Of a DNA stretch of 35,000 nucleotides, positions 1 through 10,925 are shown in pieces. The stretch is from Stramonita haemastoma (taxonomy: Eukaryota > Mollusca > Gastropoda > Neogastropoda > Muricidae), in contig CM060317.1 of the NCBI GenBank assembly GCA_030674155.1, positions 43,242,049 through 43,277,048 on the forward strand. The letters run 5' to 3'. Below the pieces are notes generated by a model. That model did not search any database, was not told the DNA's origin, and saw only the letters and a program-made list of their open reading frames with translations. The position numbers were made by a program, and so were the translations under genes. Numbering within the stretch: position 1 is the stretch's first letter; every line of letters begins with the position of its first letter.

Positions 1-220
1 AAACAACAGAGGAACAAGAACAAAAAGAAATAATTTTTATTGCACCCAAAGGACAATAACAACAACAGAAACACATCACCCATTAAACACACACCACATA
101 CATCACACACACTTTCTCACACATCATTAACTCTATAAGTATAAGTGTGAACAATCCAACACTCTTTGTTGAAGTAAGTCTTAAGATAAATTTGAAAGTA
201 CATGGCGTATGACTTTTTAT

Positions 221-325
221 CGTTCCTCGGTTAGAGCTCTGAGGTTCACCACTGATGACATTTTTGTGAATGTGGCCGTATTTTTGCTGACCATTAAAGT
301 AGCCACATTTCGACGTCGGTGATGG
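221..325 (+). repeat. Dispersed repeat family R1, copy a
   Basis: About 105 bp shared with 5186-5290 (minus strand) and 26712-26818 (plus strand). Shared landmarks in order are a 'gttcct' block, 'agagct', a 'ttcacca' block, and the best conserved part, 'aaagtagccacatttcgac' near 295. No coding potential or terminal repeats are obvious. The class is unknown; it could be the body of a SINE or MITE. The name R1 is mine. Confidence 0.6.
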
Positions 326-554
326 ACAGATGGTTATAGATATAAAAACTTTACTTTACTGTGGAACATTGGTAATAATTGGCTTTATATCTTAACATAA
401 TACCACTGCAAGGTTATAGAATTAATTGACAGAAAACATAGAGGGGGGAGGGTTATCACTTCTGCTGCAACAGCACACAGCAACTCTTCGGAAAATAAAA
501 AGTAACAAGGTAATTCTTGTGATAAATTAACAAGTTTTTTTTTCTTTTGTCAAA

Positions 555-865
555 ATCTCAGGCAGCAGCTGTTGAGTGAAAATGCGTCGCACTGTCGTTA
601 AGCACCTGACAAGTCAGGCCCAGCTCATCAGACTTCGGCATGGGAGAGAACTGGTCTCTTCTAAGTCTTTCTGGGAAACCAAAGGCAGGAGAATTTGACC
701 ATGAAGGCAGAAGATAGTCAAGAAGGAGGCAACAGGAAGTACATAAAAAAACAAGACAGAAACAAAGAGATGGATAAAAAAAGTGATATCCTAGCACAGA
801 ATTTCTAGAATGTGGGGGTGCTATTTATTCTGACAGGCCCCCGACATCCACAGGGGGGAGTAACA
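555..865 (+). repeat. Dispersed repeat family R2, copy a (long form)
   Basis: Shares two anchors with 13545-13935 in the same order. The 5' anchor (about 572-665) has 'aaaatgcgtcgcactg', 'cacctgacaagtcagg' and 'acttcggcatgggagagaa'. The 3' anchor (about 787-860) has 'cctagcacagaatttc' and 'gtgctatttattctgacag'. Between them both copies are purine-rich. The 5' anchor alone occurs inverted at 16505-16605. The short open frame on the minus strand here (558-797) lies within the repeat and is not a gene. The element type is not recognised. Confidence 0.65.
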
Positions 866-2324
866 GACGTGACAGTTATGCCCTCCACTCCTAGCCACCT
901 TCTTTTGCGTTGATGTACCTGATGACATGGGCCGAAAGGATTTGGATATAGTCATTGTCTGATGAACTCAATCCTGATGGACGGCTTCCTTTCGTGACAG
1001 ACTGTTTGTTCTCGTGAGTGACTGCTTTCTTTCCGTTAGCGCTAATGGCAGACTAAGACGCCGTTTGACTTAGCTGGATGATCCTATCAGACAAACGGGT
1101 TATGGACAGGAGAAACAGAACAGGAAGCAGCGGGTACCCCTGAAGAGTGCTGAGTCAGGAAAAGAGTTGTATGTAGCTGTCTGTTTTTTCTGCTTTTTAT
1201 TTTTGAAACATTGGGGTTTGTATGCTTTTAGTTGGCAAGAATCAAGGAAAGAAAAATGCAAAGAAAGTAGGAGAAAAGCAATGAGAAGTCAGAGATCGAA
1301 GTCTTGTCTAGGGTAAATATTGCTAAAGGCCAAGCTCATTGCTAAATCCACATCAGGACTGTATACACGCTGAAATAAACAAACTTAATGCATCTGTCTT
1401 CCACCCAAACTTAACCAAGTCATAGAATTATATCTTGCTCTCCTTCAGCATGTTATTTTTGTTAGCCTAAAAAAGAAAATGAATAACCTTTTTGAAAAAA
1501 TACAACAAATACTATTTATTGAATGCTATTTTCACTAGGATTTTCTAATGGCAAAGAAAACAAGGTGTGTTGATGACAGCAACGATTCTTTTGAATTTGT
1601 CATCACGAGGTTACCAAAGAGGTGGATGAATTCGAAATCTGTTAAATGCTTGAAGCAAAAATAATCAAAAAGACTGACAATAACAGTAACAAGTAACACC
1701 GCAGAGTAGACTTTCTATGCCAAACCCGGTGTTTACAATGTTTTCCAGTACTCAGCAAAGAGAAGTGTCGGATGTCCTAAGATCTGTTGACTTCAGTGTG
1801 TTTTGTCCCTTCCACGTCCATTGCCGCGCAGAAAAGGCCAGCGTCCGGAGGACTGTGGAGACAGAAACTAAACCAGCCTGCACTTGAGGCTCCACCAAGG
1901 CGCCCAGGTCAAGCTTCTATGAAGGGAATTTCTGGACAAATCTGATGCATTCTACAAGAAATGTTTGACCTTGGGTGAACCCTTCTTTCCTAAACTAAAA
2001 TCTAAAAAAAAAAAGAAACAGCTGATACAATTATTGCACAGAAATGAAGTTGTCTCATTGATCGTGAATAATCATCGTGTTGTTTGTGTTTTTAGTCATC
2101 AGCAGCGAGGCACGTTAATGACAGAACTGTGCAATGCCTGCAGTCATGGAATGGTCTTTAAGGCTGAAGGCTGGCCAGGGGAAATATGCATCCAGGCTGC
2201 AGGTCTTCATTACACAACGTGATTGCTGTCTGTCTGTCTGTCTAATGGTTGGCAAAAGGAAATACTCAACGTCATGATATGCTTTTGATTATAGCATGAA
2301 TGCTCACTCCACTCCAGAACTATT
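866..2324. other. Unannotated AT-rich intergenic or intronic DNA
   Basis: I see no gene, splice-flanked conserved exon, tRNA-like element or tandem array here. The only open frame of note (1965-2222, plus) has no recognisable protein similarity and runs over an A-rich run. A short (TGTC)n tract lies near 2227-2243. Confidence 0.5.
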
Positions 2325-2496
2325 AATGTTATTGTTGTTGTTGTTGTTGCTGCTATTGCTGTTGTTATTATTATTTATCATCAATCATCATCATCATTGT
2401 TGTGTTGTTGTTGTTCCCGTCGTCATCATCGTTGTCATAATCATCATCGTCGTCGTCGTCGCGTCATCCATAGCGTCGTCGTCGTCGTCGTCGTCG

Positions 2497-2554
<58 letters not shown>

Positions 2555-2826
2555 TATTATATTGTTATTGTTGTTGTGGTTGTGTAGTTGTTGTTAGTAT
2601 AGTATAGTATGTAGTGTTATTAGTTGTGTAGTATCGTTATTTTATTTATTATATTATTTTATTATTATTATTATTATTTATTATTTCATTATTATCATCA
2701 TCGTCATCATCATTATTATCATTATCATCGTCATCATCATCACTATATCATCATCATTCATCATCATCATCATCATCATCGTTACCATTGTTGTTGTGAT
2801 AATTGTTATTGCTATTATTATTGTTT

Positions 2827-2872
<46 letters not shown>

Positions 2873-2879
2873 GTAGTAT

Positions 2880-2922
<43 letters not shown>

Positions 2923-3128
2923 AGTAGTTAGCAGCAGTAAGTAGTAGTAGTAGAGTAGTAGTAGTAGTATGTAGTAGAGTAGTAGAGTAGTAGTAGTAGT
3001 AGCAGTAGCAGTAGTAGTAGTATAGTAGTAGTAGTAATAGTAGTATAGTAGTACTAGTAGTACTAGTAGTGTTATTATTTCTATTATTATTATTATCTAG
3101 GTGATGAGATGTTGATGATGATGATGAT

Positions 3129-3172
<44 letters not shown>

Positions 3173-3286
3173 CCATTCATTCATTCATTCATTCATTCAT
3201 TCATTCATTCATTCATTCATTCATTCATCATTCATTCATTCATTCATTCAATCTTCTCTCTTCTACTCTATCTATCTTCTCTCTCT

Positions 3287-3345
<59 letters not shown>

Positions 3346-3347
3346 TA
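2325..3347. repeat. One-kilobase cluster of trinucleotide, CATT and CT microsatellites
   Basis: A chain of different simple repeats. (TTG)n and (ATT)n start near 2330, (GTC)n with a long (ATC)n run lies at about 2440-2553, ATT/ATC mixtures at 2640-2870, (TAG)n at about 2878-3060, (GAT)n at about 3111-3171, (CATT)n at 3172-3250, and (CT)n to about 3341. The open frames seen here encode runs of Ser, Ile, His, Val or Met and are artefacts of the triplet period. Adjacent motifs differ by one base, consistent with successive slippage from one seed. Confidence 0.95.
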
Positions 3348-3491
3348 CCATTTTCATTTGTAAGACAGGAATGAACTTGCCAAGTTCCTTTTATTAGCCC
3401 GGGTTTTTTTGTTTGCTTTGGTTATGCTTTTTGAAAGTTAAATGGATTAGGTACCTAGAAATTGGAGTAAAGAAAGTGAGTGGGGAGAGGC

Positions 3492-3507
3492 GGGGGGGGG
3501 GGGGGGG
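3492..3507. repeat. Homopolymer G tract (16 G)
   Basis: An uninterrupted run of 16 G inside a purine-rich stretch (3460-3600). Such runs are prone to sequencing length error, so the exact count is unsafe. A facing C-rich run lies at 3674-3688. Confidence 0.9.
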
Positions 3508-3923
3508 TAACGAGGAGGAAACCGAGAGGGAAGAATGACCATCGATAGGAAGCAGTTCTGTGCAAAACTGCTGAGAGGATGATGAAGAAGAAGGAATAGC
3601 AACGGCTGAAACTCCATCTCCTTCCTTCCTTCCTCGATGAAAAATATGGCAGATGAAAAAAAGACCTCCTCCACCCCCCCCCTCCCCCATAAAAAAATAA
3701 TTTATAAGAAAGATCAATGGCAAGGAAAGGAAGTGTGGAGAGGAAGGGTAAGCTTCAAGGAAAGAGGGCTATTACAGAAAACTAAACAGAAAACAAACTG
3801 AAAAAACCCTCCAATCCGTGGTTTAGGGTAGAAAAAGGTACTTGGTTGCTGCTAGTGGGATTTGTGGGACACTTTTGTACTGTCAGCATTCCTAGCAACA
3901 TATGTAAGTAGTCGGTAACCAGT

Positions 3924-3928
<5 letters not shown>

Positions 3929-3977
<49 letters not shown>

Positions 3978-4118
3978 ACACATCACCACCACACACACAC
4001 ACACACAGCACACACAACCACACCATCAAAACAACACATCACCACACAAACCCCCACACACACACAACACAACACAACCACACCACACACACACACACAC
4101 CACACCACACCACACCCA
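3929..4118. repeat. (CA)n microsatellite with degenerate CAC/CCA tail
   Basis: A pure (CA)n run covers about 3929-3976, followed by interrupted CACCACA and CACAACACA variants to about 4118. The interruptions suggest an older, partly decayed array. Confidence 0.95.
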
Positions 4119-4129
4119 AGCGCGTGCAC

Positions 4130-4869
4130 ATACAGTCATATTAGGTGCAATTTACTCCATCATTTCAGAAATCACTCTACTTTTTTTGGCAAAGAAATTA
4201 TATATGTCTTCAGCACGGTATTTAGCTTGGTTGTTTGAGTTTTGCTTTTTCTGTATGTAACTTGGGTTAGATTTTCTTTTAATTATTTATCTTTCGTTGT
4301 CTTGTTCCTCTTTTTTCTGTGCATCTGTCAAGTTGTTTCAGAGAATTTGCCTGAAGCTTGAACTTTGTTCATTTGTTTGTCATTCGAGTTTCTGGCAGTT
4401 CTTTTTAGCTTGGTATTTTTTGTTTGTTCTATATTTGTTTTTACATGTTGTTTTGTGTATGTTTTTCTTTATCGCGAATATGACCGGCTCTGCTTGTTTT
4501 TCGAAACGTTTTCTCGTGAGGAAACAAATAACCTGCTGAGAGGGAGTATATATATATATATATATAAACCACGATGGAATAGATGGATGGCTCTGCACGT
4601 GCAGAGACAGGTTATCCCCAGGGGAAAAGAGCGGAAATTTCATACTCTGAGAAATCTGTCCTCACTACCCGTGATATACATTGCAGTGCCGCTATGACAA
4701 ATGTGGCCTGCAACATTGCACCTGACATGCATTCCTGTCTTCCTGCCTTCCCGCCTTCCTGCCTGCCAGCCTGCCCCCTGTGCTTTGCCTTTCAGACCTT
4801 GCCATGTAGTGTCAGTGTGGGCATCAGGTGTCAACAAAGCAGCAACGTCTGCATTCAAGTGTTAAATGG
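4130..4869. other. Unannotated T-rich region with a short (TA)n tract
   Basis: T-rich DNA (4150-4480) followed by a short (TA)n run at 4547-4566 and a CCTG-rich stretch at about 4735-4785. Open frames here have no recognisable domain. Nothing further is supported. Confidence 0.5.
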
Positions 4870-5178
4870 GGAGCTGGCTAGCCTCGTGGTTAGAGCGTTG
4901 AGCTCTCGATCTGGCGGCGCGGGTTTGAGCCACCCCTGAGATGCCTGCTCAAGGGAATGTTTTCCCCTGGAGTCAACATCAGTACCGACCCCACTCCTCC
5001 GAAACTCCTTCGGATGAGACTATGCTGCACCGAGGTCCCTTGCTCGAACGCAAGGAGAACATCTTGCCCACACGTTAAAACCTGTTCCACTTTTCAGAAG
5101 TGTAGGCCATTGCGTGCCGGTTAGAACAGGTTTACATTTTTTTTAACAAAAACGCATGCACGCTGATGTCATATTTAA
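4870..5178 (+). mobile_element. tRNA-derived SINE, copy 1 (with tRNA-like head and Nin-DC-like body)
   Basis: The head reads like a tRNA gene. A box A-like segment, 'tagcctcgtggttagagcg', lies at 4879-4897 and a box B-like segment, 'gggtttgagccacc', at about 4921-4934, roughly the spacing of a pol III internal promoter. It is followed by a body with 'ttcggatgagac' (about 5010), 'accgaggtcc' and 'cttgcccacacgttaaaa', the kind of core described for metazoan Meta-SINEs with the Nin-DC domain. Copies 2 and 3 (10690-10925 and 29596-29830) share the body and extend further 3'. This is the only copy with an evident head. It is a retroposon, not a functional tRNA: the cloverleaf is poor. Family assignment is from memory of the domain. 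Confidence 0.8.
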
Positions 5179-5185
5179 ACATGAT

Positions 5186-5290
5186 CCCCGATGTCGGAAC
5201 GCGGCTACCTTAATGGTGGCAAATGGTCGTATATGCAAAAATTCACCATTGGTGAACCTTGGAGCTCCCTTTGGGGAACGAAACATTTTT
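5186..5290 (-). repeat. Dispersed repeat family R1, copy b
   Basis: The reverse complement aligns with 221-325 and 26712-26818. 'atgtcggaacgcggctacct' at 5191-5210 is the complement of the conserved block in the other copies. This copy holds a perfect short palindrome, 'ttcaccattggtgaa' (5240-5254), which is decayed in copies a and c. It starts directly after SINE copy 1. Confidence 0.6.
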
Positions 5291-6574
5291 CTACTGTGCT
5301 TTGAAGTAGCACCATGTTGAAGCTATGTCCATGACAAGCCTTAACAGAACAACCTGCAGTCTCTGTTAAGAAGAAGGGGGAACCCTCTGAAGTCAGAATA
5401 TGGCTTCCCACATGGCGAGGTAGTTGAAAACAACCATCAGTCCAAACGTCTCATGCGGTGTGTACGTCTAACCTCACAACGACTCCCAGTTGATGAGCCA
5501 GGCTGAGCGCAAATTTGGTGTAACCCCCAGGGTTTAATCTGGGGAACGCCCGAAAACCAACACCATATTTCACTTTTTGGAATGTATTAAAAAAAAAAAA
5601 ATACTCTGTTGTTATGGTGTGTGGTGCCGACAACAGATTTAGTTAGTTGTGTGGTTTTGTTCCATGGTACACTTTGTTTAGTTGTGTGGTGTTTTGTTTG
5701 AGTACATTGTTAAAGTGGAGAGCCACCAATCTGCCTGGTGCAGTCAGTGTGTCCTGCTCTGCCTGTCTTCCTGCCTTAGGCCCCTGCACTCTCTTCAGTT
5801 GTCTCATTGCAGTCTCTGTGTCAGTGTTGATCGTCATCAGCAAGAGGCTTTTGCAGTGCTGACAGAAAATGTCAGGGTTTTTTCTGGTATCGATCATGGC
5901 TCCAGAACAAACATATTGGCATGTAGCCTGTCTCTGTTAATGACGCATTGTCCTGTCTTGTTTTGTTCTGTCCCGTGGAGTGGGGGGGAGGGAGGATGTG
6001 ACCTTCTGCTTCCTGTGGAGAAGGTTTTATTTCCCTGGAGATGAAGTTATATTAGTGTACGCCTTCCAATAACACCTGGTCAGTTATCGTCATACTGTTT
6101 GCTGCATTGGGAAAGGGCCTGGCGGATGGAAGATTCTTCGATTCAAACCGCGACTGTGTGGAAAGCTAAACTACAACAGTTGCTTTTTTTTTACAAAATC
6201 TGTGATTTTTTTCTTGAGCACGTTGTGAAATTGGTGTGCAAAACTGATCAGCGTTAAGAACATGGTTCTGACTGCAAGGGCGTTTCACCGTCGTGTTTTC
6301 TGTAAGCAGTAGACTAGTTCTTGTTGACGAATCTCGATTCATCCCCTGGGAAGTGTCAAATTATATGCCTTGCACATGTGTTCACTGTTGTTTTTCCAAC
6401 CTAGTTTTCCTGTTTTAGAAAAAAAGACAGAACCACCGCCTAAAAATCGAATTGTATCATCAGCAATGTAATAGTGAAGGGATCGGCGGTGATAGATTGA
6501 TCTGTGACGTCAGCAAGCAGCCCACGTCACTGCGGTCTATTGACCCCTCTGTCAGCTACAGCCCTCTGTATTAC
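5291..6574. other. Unannotated region
   Basis: No gene or clear repeat is visible. Small open frames on both strands (for example 5682-6044) lack recognisable domains and compositional support. A weak box B-like string, 'gattcaaacc', occurs near 6140 but I could not build a convincing tRNA-like head around it. Confidence 0.5.
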
Positions 6575-7262
6575 ACTGAGGCTGTAACACTTCCATACCT
6601 AGACAGACAGACAGACAGACCTGACTGTAACGATGTTATTGAATACAACTAGGGCTGTAACATTCCATTCAGAGACACAGACAGACAGACAGTACAGACA
6701 GACAGACAGACTGGAGGAATAACGATGTATTGAATACATCTAGGCTGTAACACTTCCATACACAGACAGACAGTACAGACAGAAGAAGACAGACAGCAGA
6801 CAGGACTGGAGGATAACGATGTATTGAATACACTAGGCTGTAACACTTCCATACACAGACAGACACGACAGACGGACAGACAGACAGACAGACAGACGAC
6901 AGACATACAGACAGACAGGACAGACAGAGGTAAAAATGTATTGAATACACCTAGGCTGTAACACTTCCATATACACAGACAGACAGACAGACAGGACGGT
7001 AAAGATGTTTGAATACACCTAGGCTGTAACACTTCCATACACAGACAGACGGACAGACAGACGGAGGTAAACGATGTATTGAATCACCTAGGCTGTAACA
7101 CTTCCATACACAGACGGACAGACAGACGGACAGACAGACAGGAGGGTAAAAATGTATGAATACACCTAGGCTGTAACACTTCCACACATAGACAGACAGA
7201 CAGACAGATAGATAGACAGACATACAGAAAGGACGGTAACGATGTATTGAAAACATTTTGGC
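6575..7262. repeat. Composite minisatellite: 70-120 bp units each carrying a GACA microsatellite
   Basis: Eight copies of a block containing 'aggctgtaacacttccat' begin near 6579, 6652, 6742, 6834, 6953, 7021, 7090 and 7167. Each is followed by a (GACA)n tract of different length and then by a block like 'aacgatgtattgaatacac'. Unit length varies (about 68-119 bp) mainly because the inner GACA tract varies. The long minus-strand open frames here, rich in Cys, Leu, Ser and Val, come from the GACA tracts. Confidence 0.9.
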
Positions 7263-7500
7263 TGTGAGTGAGGTAACACTCATGTTCGCTGTGTTTGCCC
7301 ATAGTCTGACTCGGTCCCTGTGTGTAGGGTGCTGATGGTGTTTGCTGTGCATTGACATCTTCTGTCGTATTGACTGACCACTGGGCTGGGAATGAGGTAA
7401 CACCCCCTCCCCTCCCCTCCCCTCCCTCCCTTCAGCATGCTTGTTCATAGTCTGCCACAGTCCCCTGAGTGCAATGCTGCTGAATCCTGCTCTACCCTGG
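7263..7500. repeat. Diverged direct duplication, about 125 bp apart
   Basis: 'gtgaggtaacac', then 'catagtctgactcggtccc', near 7267-7318 recurs in order as 'atgaggtaacac' and 'catagtctgccacagtccc' near 7392-7465. A C-rich run (7403-7430) separates the parts of the second copy. This looks like an older tandem duplication at the edge of the composite minisatellite. Confidence 0.6.
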
Positions 7501-8289
7501 CCTCCCCCAACATTCACTGCCAGTGTTGACAGGCCTGTGGTCTTTTGGCAGTACACCACAGAAGAGTTTGGTGCTAAAATGAAACTCTTCTGCTATCACA
7601 CTCTAATCTGTAGACAACGCTTACCAGTGCACCAGTGATAACAGCAACGGCTTTCTGTGGGGGATCACTTTCTGTTTTGTGCACAGCTCACATGAAACGA
7701 AAGCTCTTTCTTGGTTAAAAAAAAACCTGAAAAAGTCTAAGGATTAAAATCTATCTTACACTCACTGAAAAGCTTTTTTCCTTAATGCGTCTATAATGTG
7801 TGGCCTGTATTTTCAACCCACAGGTCTGAGCACTTAGCCTTTAACACTGGCGATGCTGACTGGAATTTTTGTTGTTGTTATTGTTTCTGTTGAAGAAAGG
7901 CACAGAAAATGCATGTGGCTATAGTAGGGTGAGCAGGCAGATTTTTTTCAGACTTTTCTGCCTGCCGACCTTGGCCTCTTGTGTGAACTTTCCGCTCAGT
8001 GCCCGGCTGGCTGTTCTGGTTGGCCTGTACTGGCAGCCCTGCAGTGTAAACGGCCTGGTGAAGCTGTCCCTGACCCCCTGTGGCCACTGTTCAGTTATTC
8101 ATGCTGTTTATAGCCCACAACACCAGGGGGCATGTTCAGGCTGTTAACGTGAGAATGCACACAGCCATACACGCACATAATTATGCTCACATGCGTACAC
8201 ACTTGCAAACGGGCTTATACACTGGCACGCGCAAACGCACGCATCGAACTTGCTCTACCATATACACAAACACAAACTCTCATTCACAT
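7501..8289. other. Unannotated region
   Basis: No recognisable gene or repeat. The open frame at 7869-8147 has no domain I know, and from about 8150 it grades into interrupted CACA-type sequence. Confidence 0.45.
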
Positions 8290-8419
8290 ACACTCGCAAG
8301 CACACAGACAGACACACAGACAGACACACAGACAGACACACAGACACGACTAGACACAGACACAGACACACATACAAACACACACACACACACACACAAA
8401 CAACACACACACACACTCA

Positions 8420-8502
<83 letters not shown>
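8290..8502. repeat. (CAGACA)n then (CA)n microsatellite
   Basis: A CAGACACA-type array covers about 8290-8365 and grades into (CA)n, which is nearly pure at 8423-8502. The His/Thr-rich open frames across it are repeat artefacts. Confidence 0.95.
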
Positions 8503-8503
<1 letters not shown>

Positions 8504-8635
8504 GAAAAAAAGCAAGTCCCCATCCTTATGCCATGTTTCCCTCACGTGTTCAATTTTCGAAAGAAAATGAGAGAGAAAAATCGGAGGCAGACTGAAGGCT
8601 CTGGAGACATGGCGGGCACGAACTACATTACTCTG

Positions 8636-8687
8636 GGTGAAGGGGGAGGAGGAGGAGGGGGCAGTAAAGGGGGAGGGGGGAGAAGGT
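8636..8687 (+). other. G-rich tract with G-quadruplex potential
   Basis: Several runs of three or more G lie within about 50 bp: 'gaagggggaggaggagg' with 'ggggg' at its 3' side, then 'taaagggggaggggggag'. This satisfies the usual G3+ x4 pattern with short loops. Whether it folds is not shown by sequence alone. Confidence 0.6.
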
Positions 8688-8699
8688 ATGCCTTTGGGG

Positions 8700-9251
8700 C
8701 ATATAGGGTTAATTGATCATCTAAAGAATAAAGTAAACGCTGTGACAGTTTGTCTGTCTTGAAAAGATGCCATAAAAAGAAGAACGCGAACAAGATGAGC
8801 AGGAAGACCACGTTCTGTCAAATGTGCAGACAAAATGACTTACAAGAAAACTACTTTCAACTCAAGTGAAGACAATTCTGTTATTTCGAGGATAAGGCAT
8901 AAGCATCATGTGATTTTTACTTCATTTCCCGCCCTTATCAGGGATAACATCAAGATAATTTTTATATAAAAAAAAAAACTAACAGAAAAAGAGACAACAA
9001 TGACGGTACAAACAAAAGCTTGTGCTATCTACCGTTGACTGTATACAGCAGCTGTGTATTGTGCAGGGTGTGATGGAGTGTAAAGGACCACAACAAGTGG
9101 TACAGCATTCAACGTTCTGGCTTTCAGGAGAGATACCACGTAACAGTACAAGAGAGGGGAAAACACGAAAATTTGACAGTGAAGATTTCTGAAACAGTCC
9201 TCTATTAGGTTGTTAATTAGGATTAGCTAAAAAAAAATTAATCTGAACTCG
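8700..9251. other. Unannotated AT-rich region
   Basis: No gene, tandem repeat or dispersed repeat found. Contains A runs near 8970. Confidence 0.5.
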
Positions 9252-9655
9252 CGTAAAAGGATTTCGCAGGCCCTTTACACACCATGTACAGTGTACAGTC
9301 ACAGTTCCATGCATATACAGCATGATTCCTAAGGGCTTCTTACAACATCCATGTACAGTGCCATAGTCAACAGTCCAGGCATATACAGCATGATTTCCAA
9401 GGGCCTTACACACTATGTACAGTGTACAAAGTCCAGCCATAGGTAGCATGGTTCCTTAGGCCCTTTACACCAACACAATGCAGTCACAATGTAGGCTACA
9501 CATTAAGTTTGCATAAGTTATATTAGAGGATTCCTAAAGCCTATTCTATACCTTTCAGTCACAATATGCTAATTATTGAAATTTGTTGGCGGATTGCTAA
9601 GGCCCCATGCTCATGAGCCGAATGCAGGAGAATTCCTAAGGCCTTTTACACATTA
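9252..9655. repeat. Old degenerate minisatellite, units about 60-80 bp
   Basis: A motif like 'gattcctaaggccctttaca' recurs in diverged form near 9258, 9325, 9392, 9448, 9529, 9593 and 9630. In the first copies it is followed by 'catgtacagtgtaca' and 'gcatatacagcatg'. The first three or four units are clear, the later ones decayed. The unit contains the short palindrome 'tgtacagtgtaca'. The small minus-strand open frame at 9213-9449 simply follows the repeat. Confidence 0.75.
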
Positions 9656-10689
9656 GCTTTACCATAATTATAGCCTAGCAAAATGCCAAGTTCTCGTCAC
9701 TTCAGTAGGCAGAGTGTAGGGAAGATAGTCAGAGCACTGTGGGAATGGGACACCTGCAGTCTGGTTTACACAGGCCAGAATCGTAGACTGTATTGACTCA
9801 GTGTCGGCCCATGATACTGGACTAACGTGAGCTGTGCTGTGTTCTCCTTTCCAGACTGATCTCTCATTCTCTCTCTGCTGGTCCTGTCTGGCCGCCATGT
9901 TTCATTTCCGGGAAGGAAAGATGAAGTGTAACTGAGGACAGTAGGCCACCGCCACATTACATATACAGAAGAGGGGTGATGGTGGTGGGTGAGCATGAAG
10001 GGGGTGTCTTGACTCACTTCTCTTCTCCTTTATTTCCTTAAGGAGTTGTTGCAAGGAATTCCTATCACTCACCTCACCTCACCCATCCCGTAGTCGTTTG
10101 GGTTTGGACCTGGGGGCACCGATAAACAGCTACATACCAGTATTGATTTGGACTACTTTTCCTTTTAGGTTCATCTATCACTCTGCCATTCGCACTACAC
10201 TTACTAAGCTATTCACAGAAATGAAAACCACTTTTTCAAAAAGACTAGGCCCGACTCAAAACATGTGATTTTGCACAAACTTGGTAGGTTTGCACTTTTT
10301 AAAATTTTCAGCAAACACTGTACCCTCTCACTCCTTTGTCATCTGCTAGCTTCCTAACCCCAATATGCATGTGTGGGGTCAACGCTGTAGGAACACAAGC
10401 AATCCTCATTTTATGATAATTTCCAACTTTCTCATGATTATATGGTATTGCTCTATGTCCTCAATCCCAAAAAGAAGTGCACAGTGCATTTTTCATACTT
10501 CCAAAAATCTGTGAAAATTAACAAAATAATTTCCGACCCGCACGCTGTAGAAAATACCAAGACCACCAAATAATACCGGAGTGTAACCATGAAGATTTTG
10601 CAATCAGCTTTCTCCACTCTCGCAGCGGTATGTTTTCCGTATTTCTCAGGCTGTGTCTTAAACACTCTCAACCTGGCAGAGCCCATCCC
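9656..10689. other. Unannotated region
   Basis: No gene-like feature could be supported on either strand. The minus-strand open frame at 10453-10887 partly overlaps SINE copy 2 and has no recognisable domain. Confidence 0.5.
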
Positions 10690-10925
10690 TCTCCAGGTCT
10701 CTCGCGTTAATCCTTCAGAAGAGACTTTAAACCGAGGTCGCGTGCTCGAGCGCAGGGAGAACATCTTGCACAAACTGTGACACCTGTCCCGCTTTTCGGA
10801 AGAGTAGGGCATTTGTGTCAGTGTGCACAGATGGCCAAATTTGCAAAACCACATACACACAAGGGACTGGATTTTTTTTAAGCACATGAGTGCTTATTCT
10901 ATTATCTTCGAAGTAAAAGAATCGA
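10690..10925 (+). mobile_element. SINE copy 2 (body and 3' part, head lost)
   Basis: Shares 'taaaccgaggtcgcg', 'agggagaacatcttgc' and 'cctgtcccgcttttcgga' with copy 1 at 4870-5178. Beyond that it shares 'acacaagggactggat' and 'cacatgagtgcttattct' with copy 3 at 29596-29830. The tRNA-like head is missing or too diverged to see, so this is a 5'-truncated or decayed copy. The 3' end is A-rich ('gaatcgaaaaaatgat'). Confidence 0.75.

Noticed and set aside
2296..3374. Poly-Ser, poly-Ile, poly-His and poly-Met frames
   Set aside because: Direct translations of trinucleotide microsatellites.
4870..4942. Functional tRNA gene
   Set aside because: Box A and B are tRNA-like, but acceptor and anticodon stems do not pair well and the segment leads straight into the SINE body.
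6070..6150. Possible plus-strand tRNA-like head with 'gattcaaacc' near 6140
   Set aside because: Only box B resembles the consensus. The box A-like part is weak and no second copy or SINE body was found.
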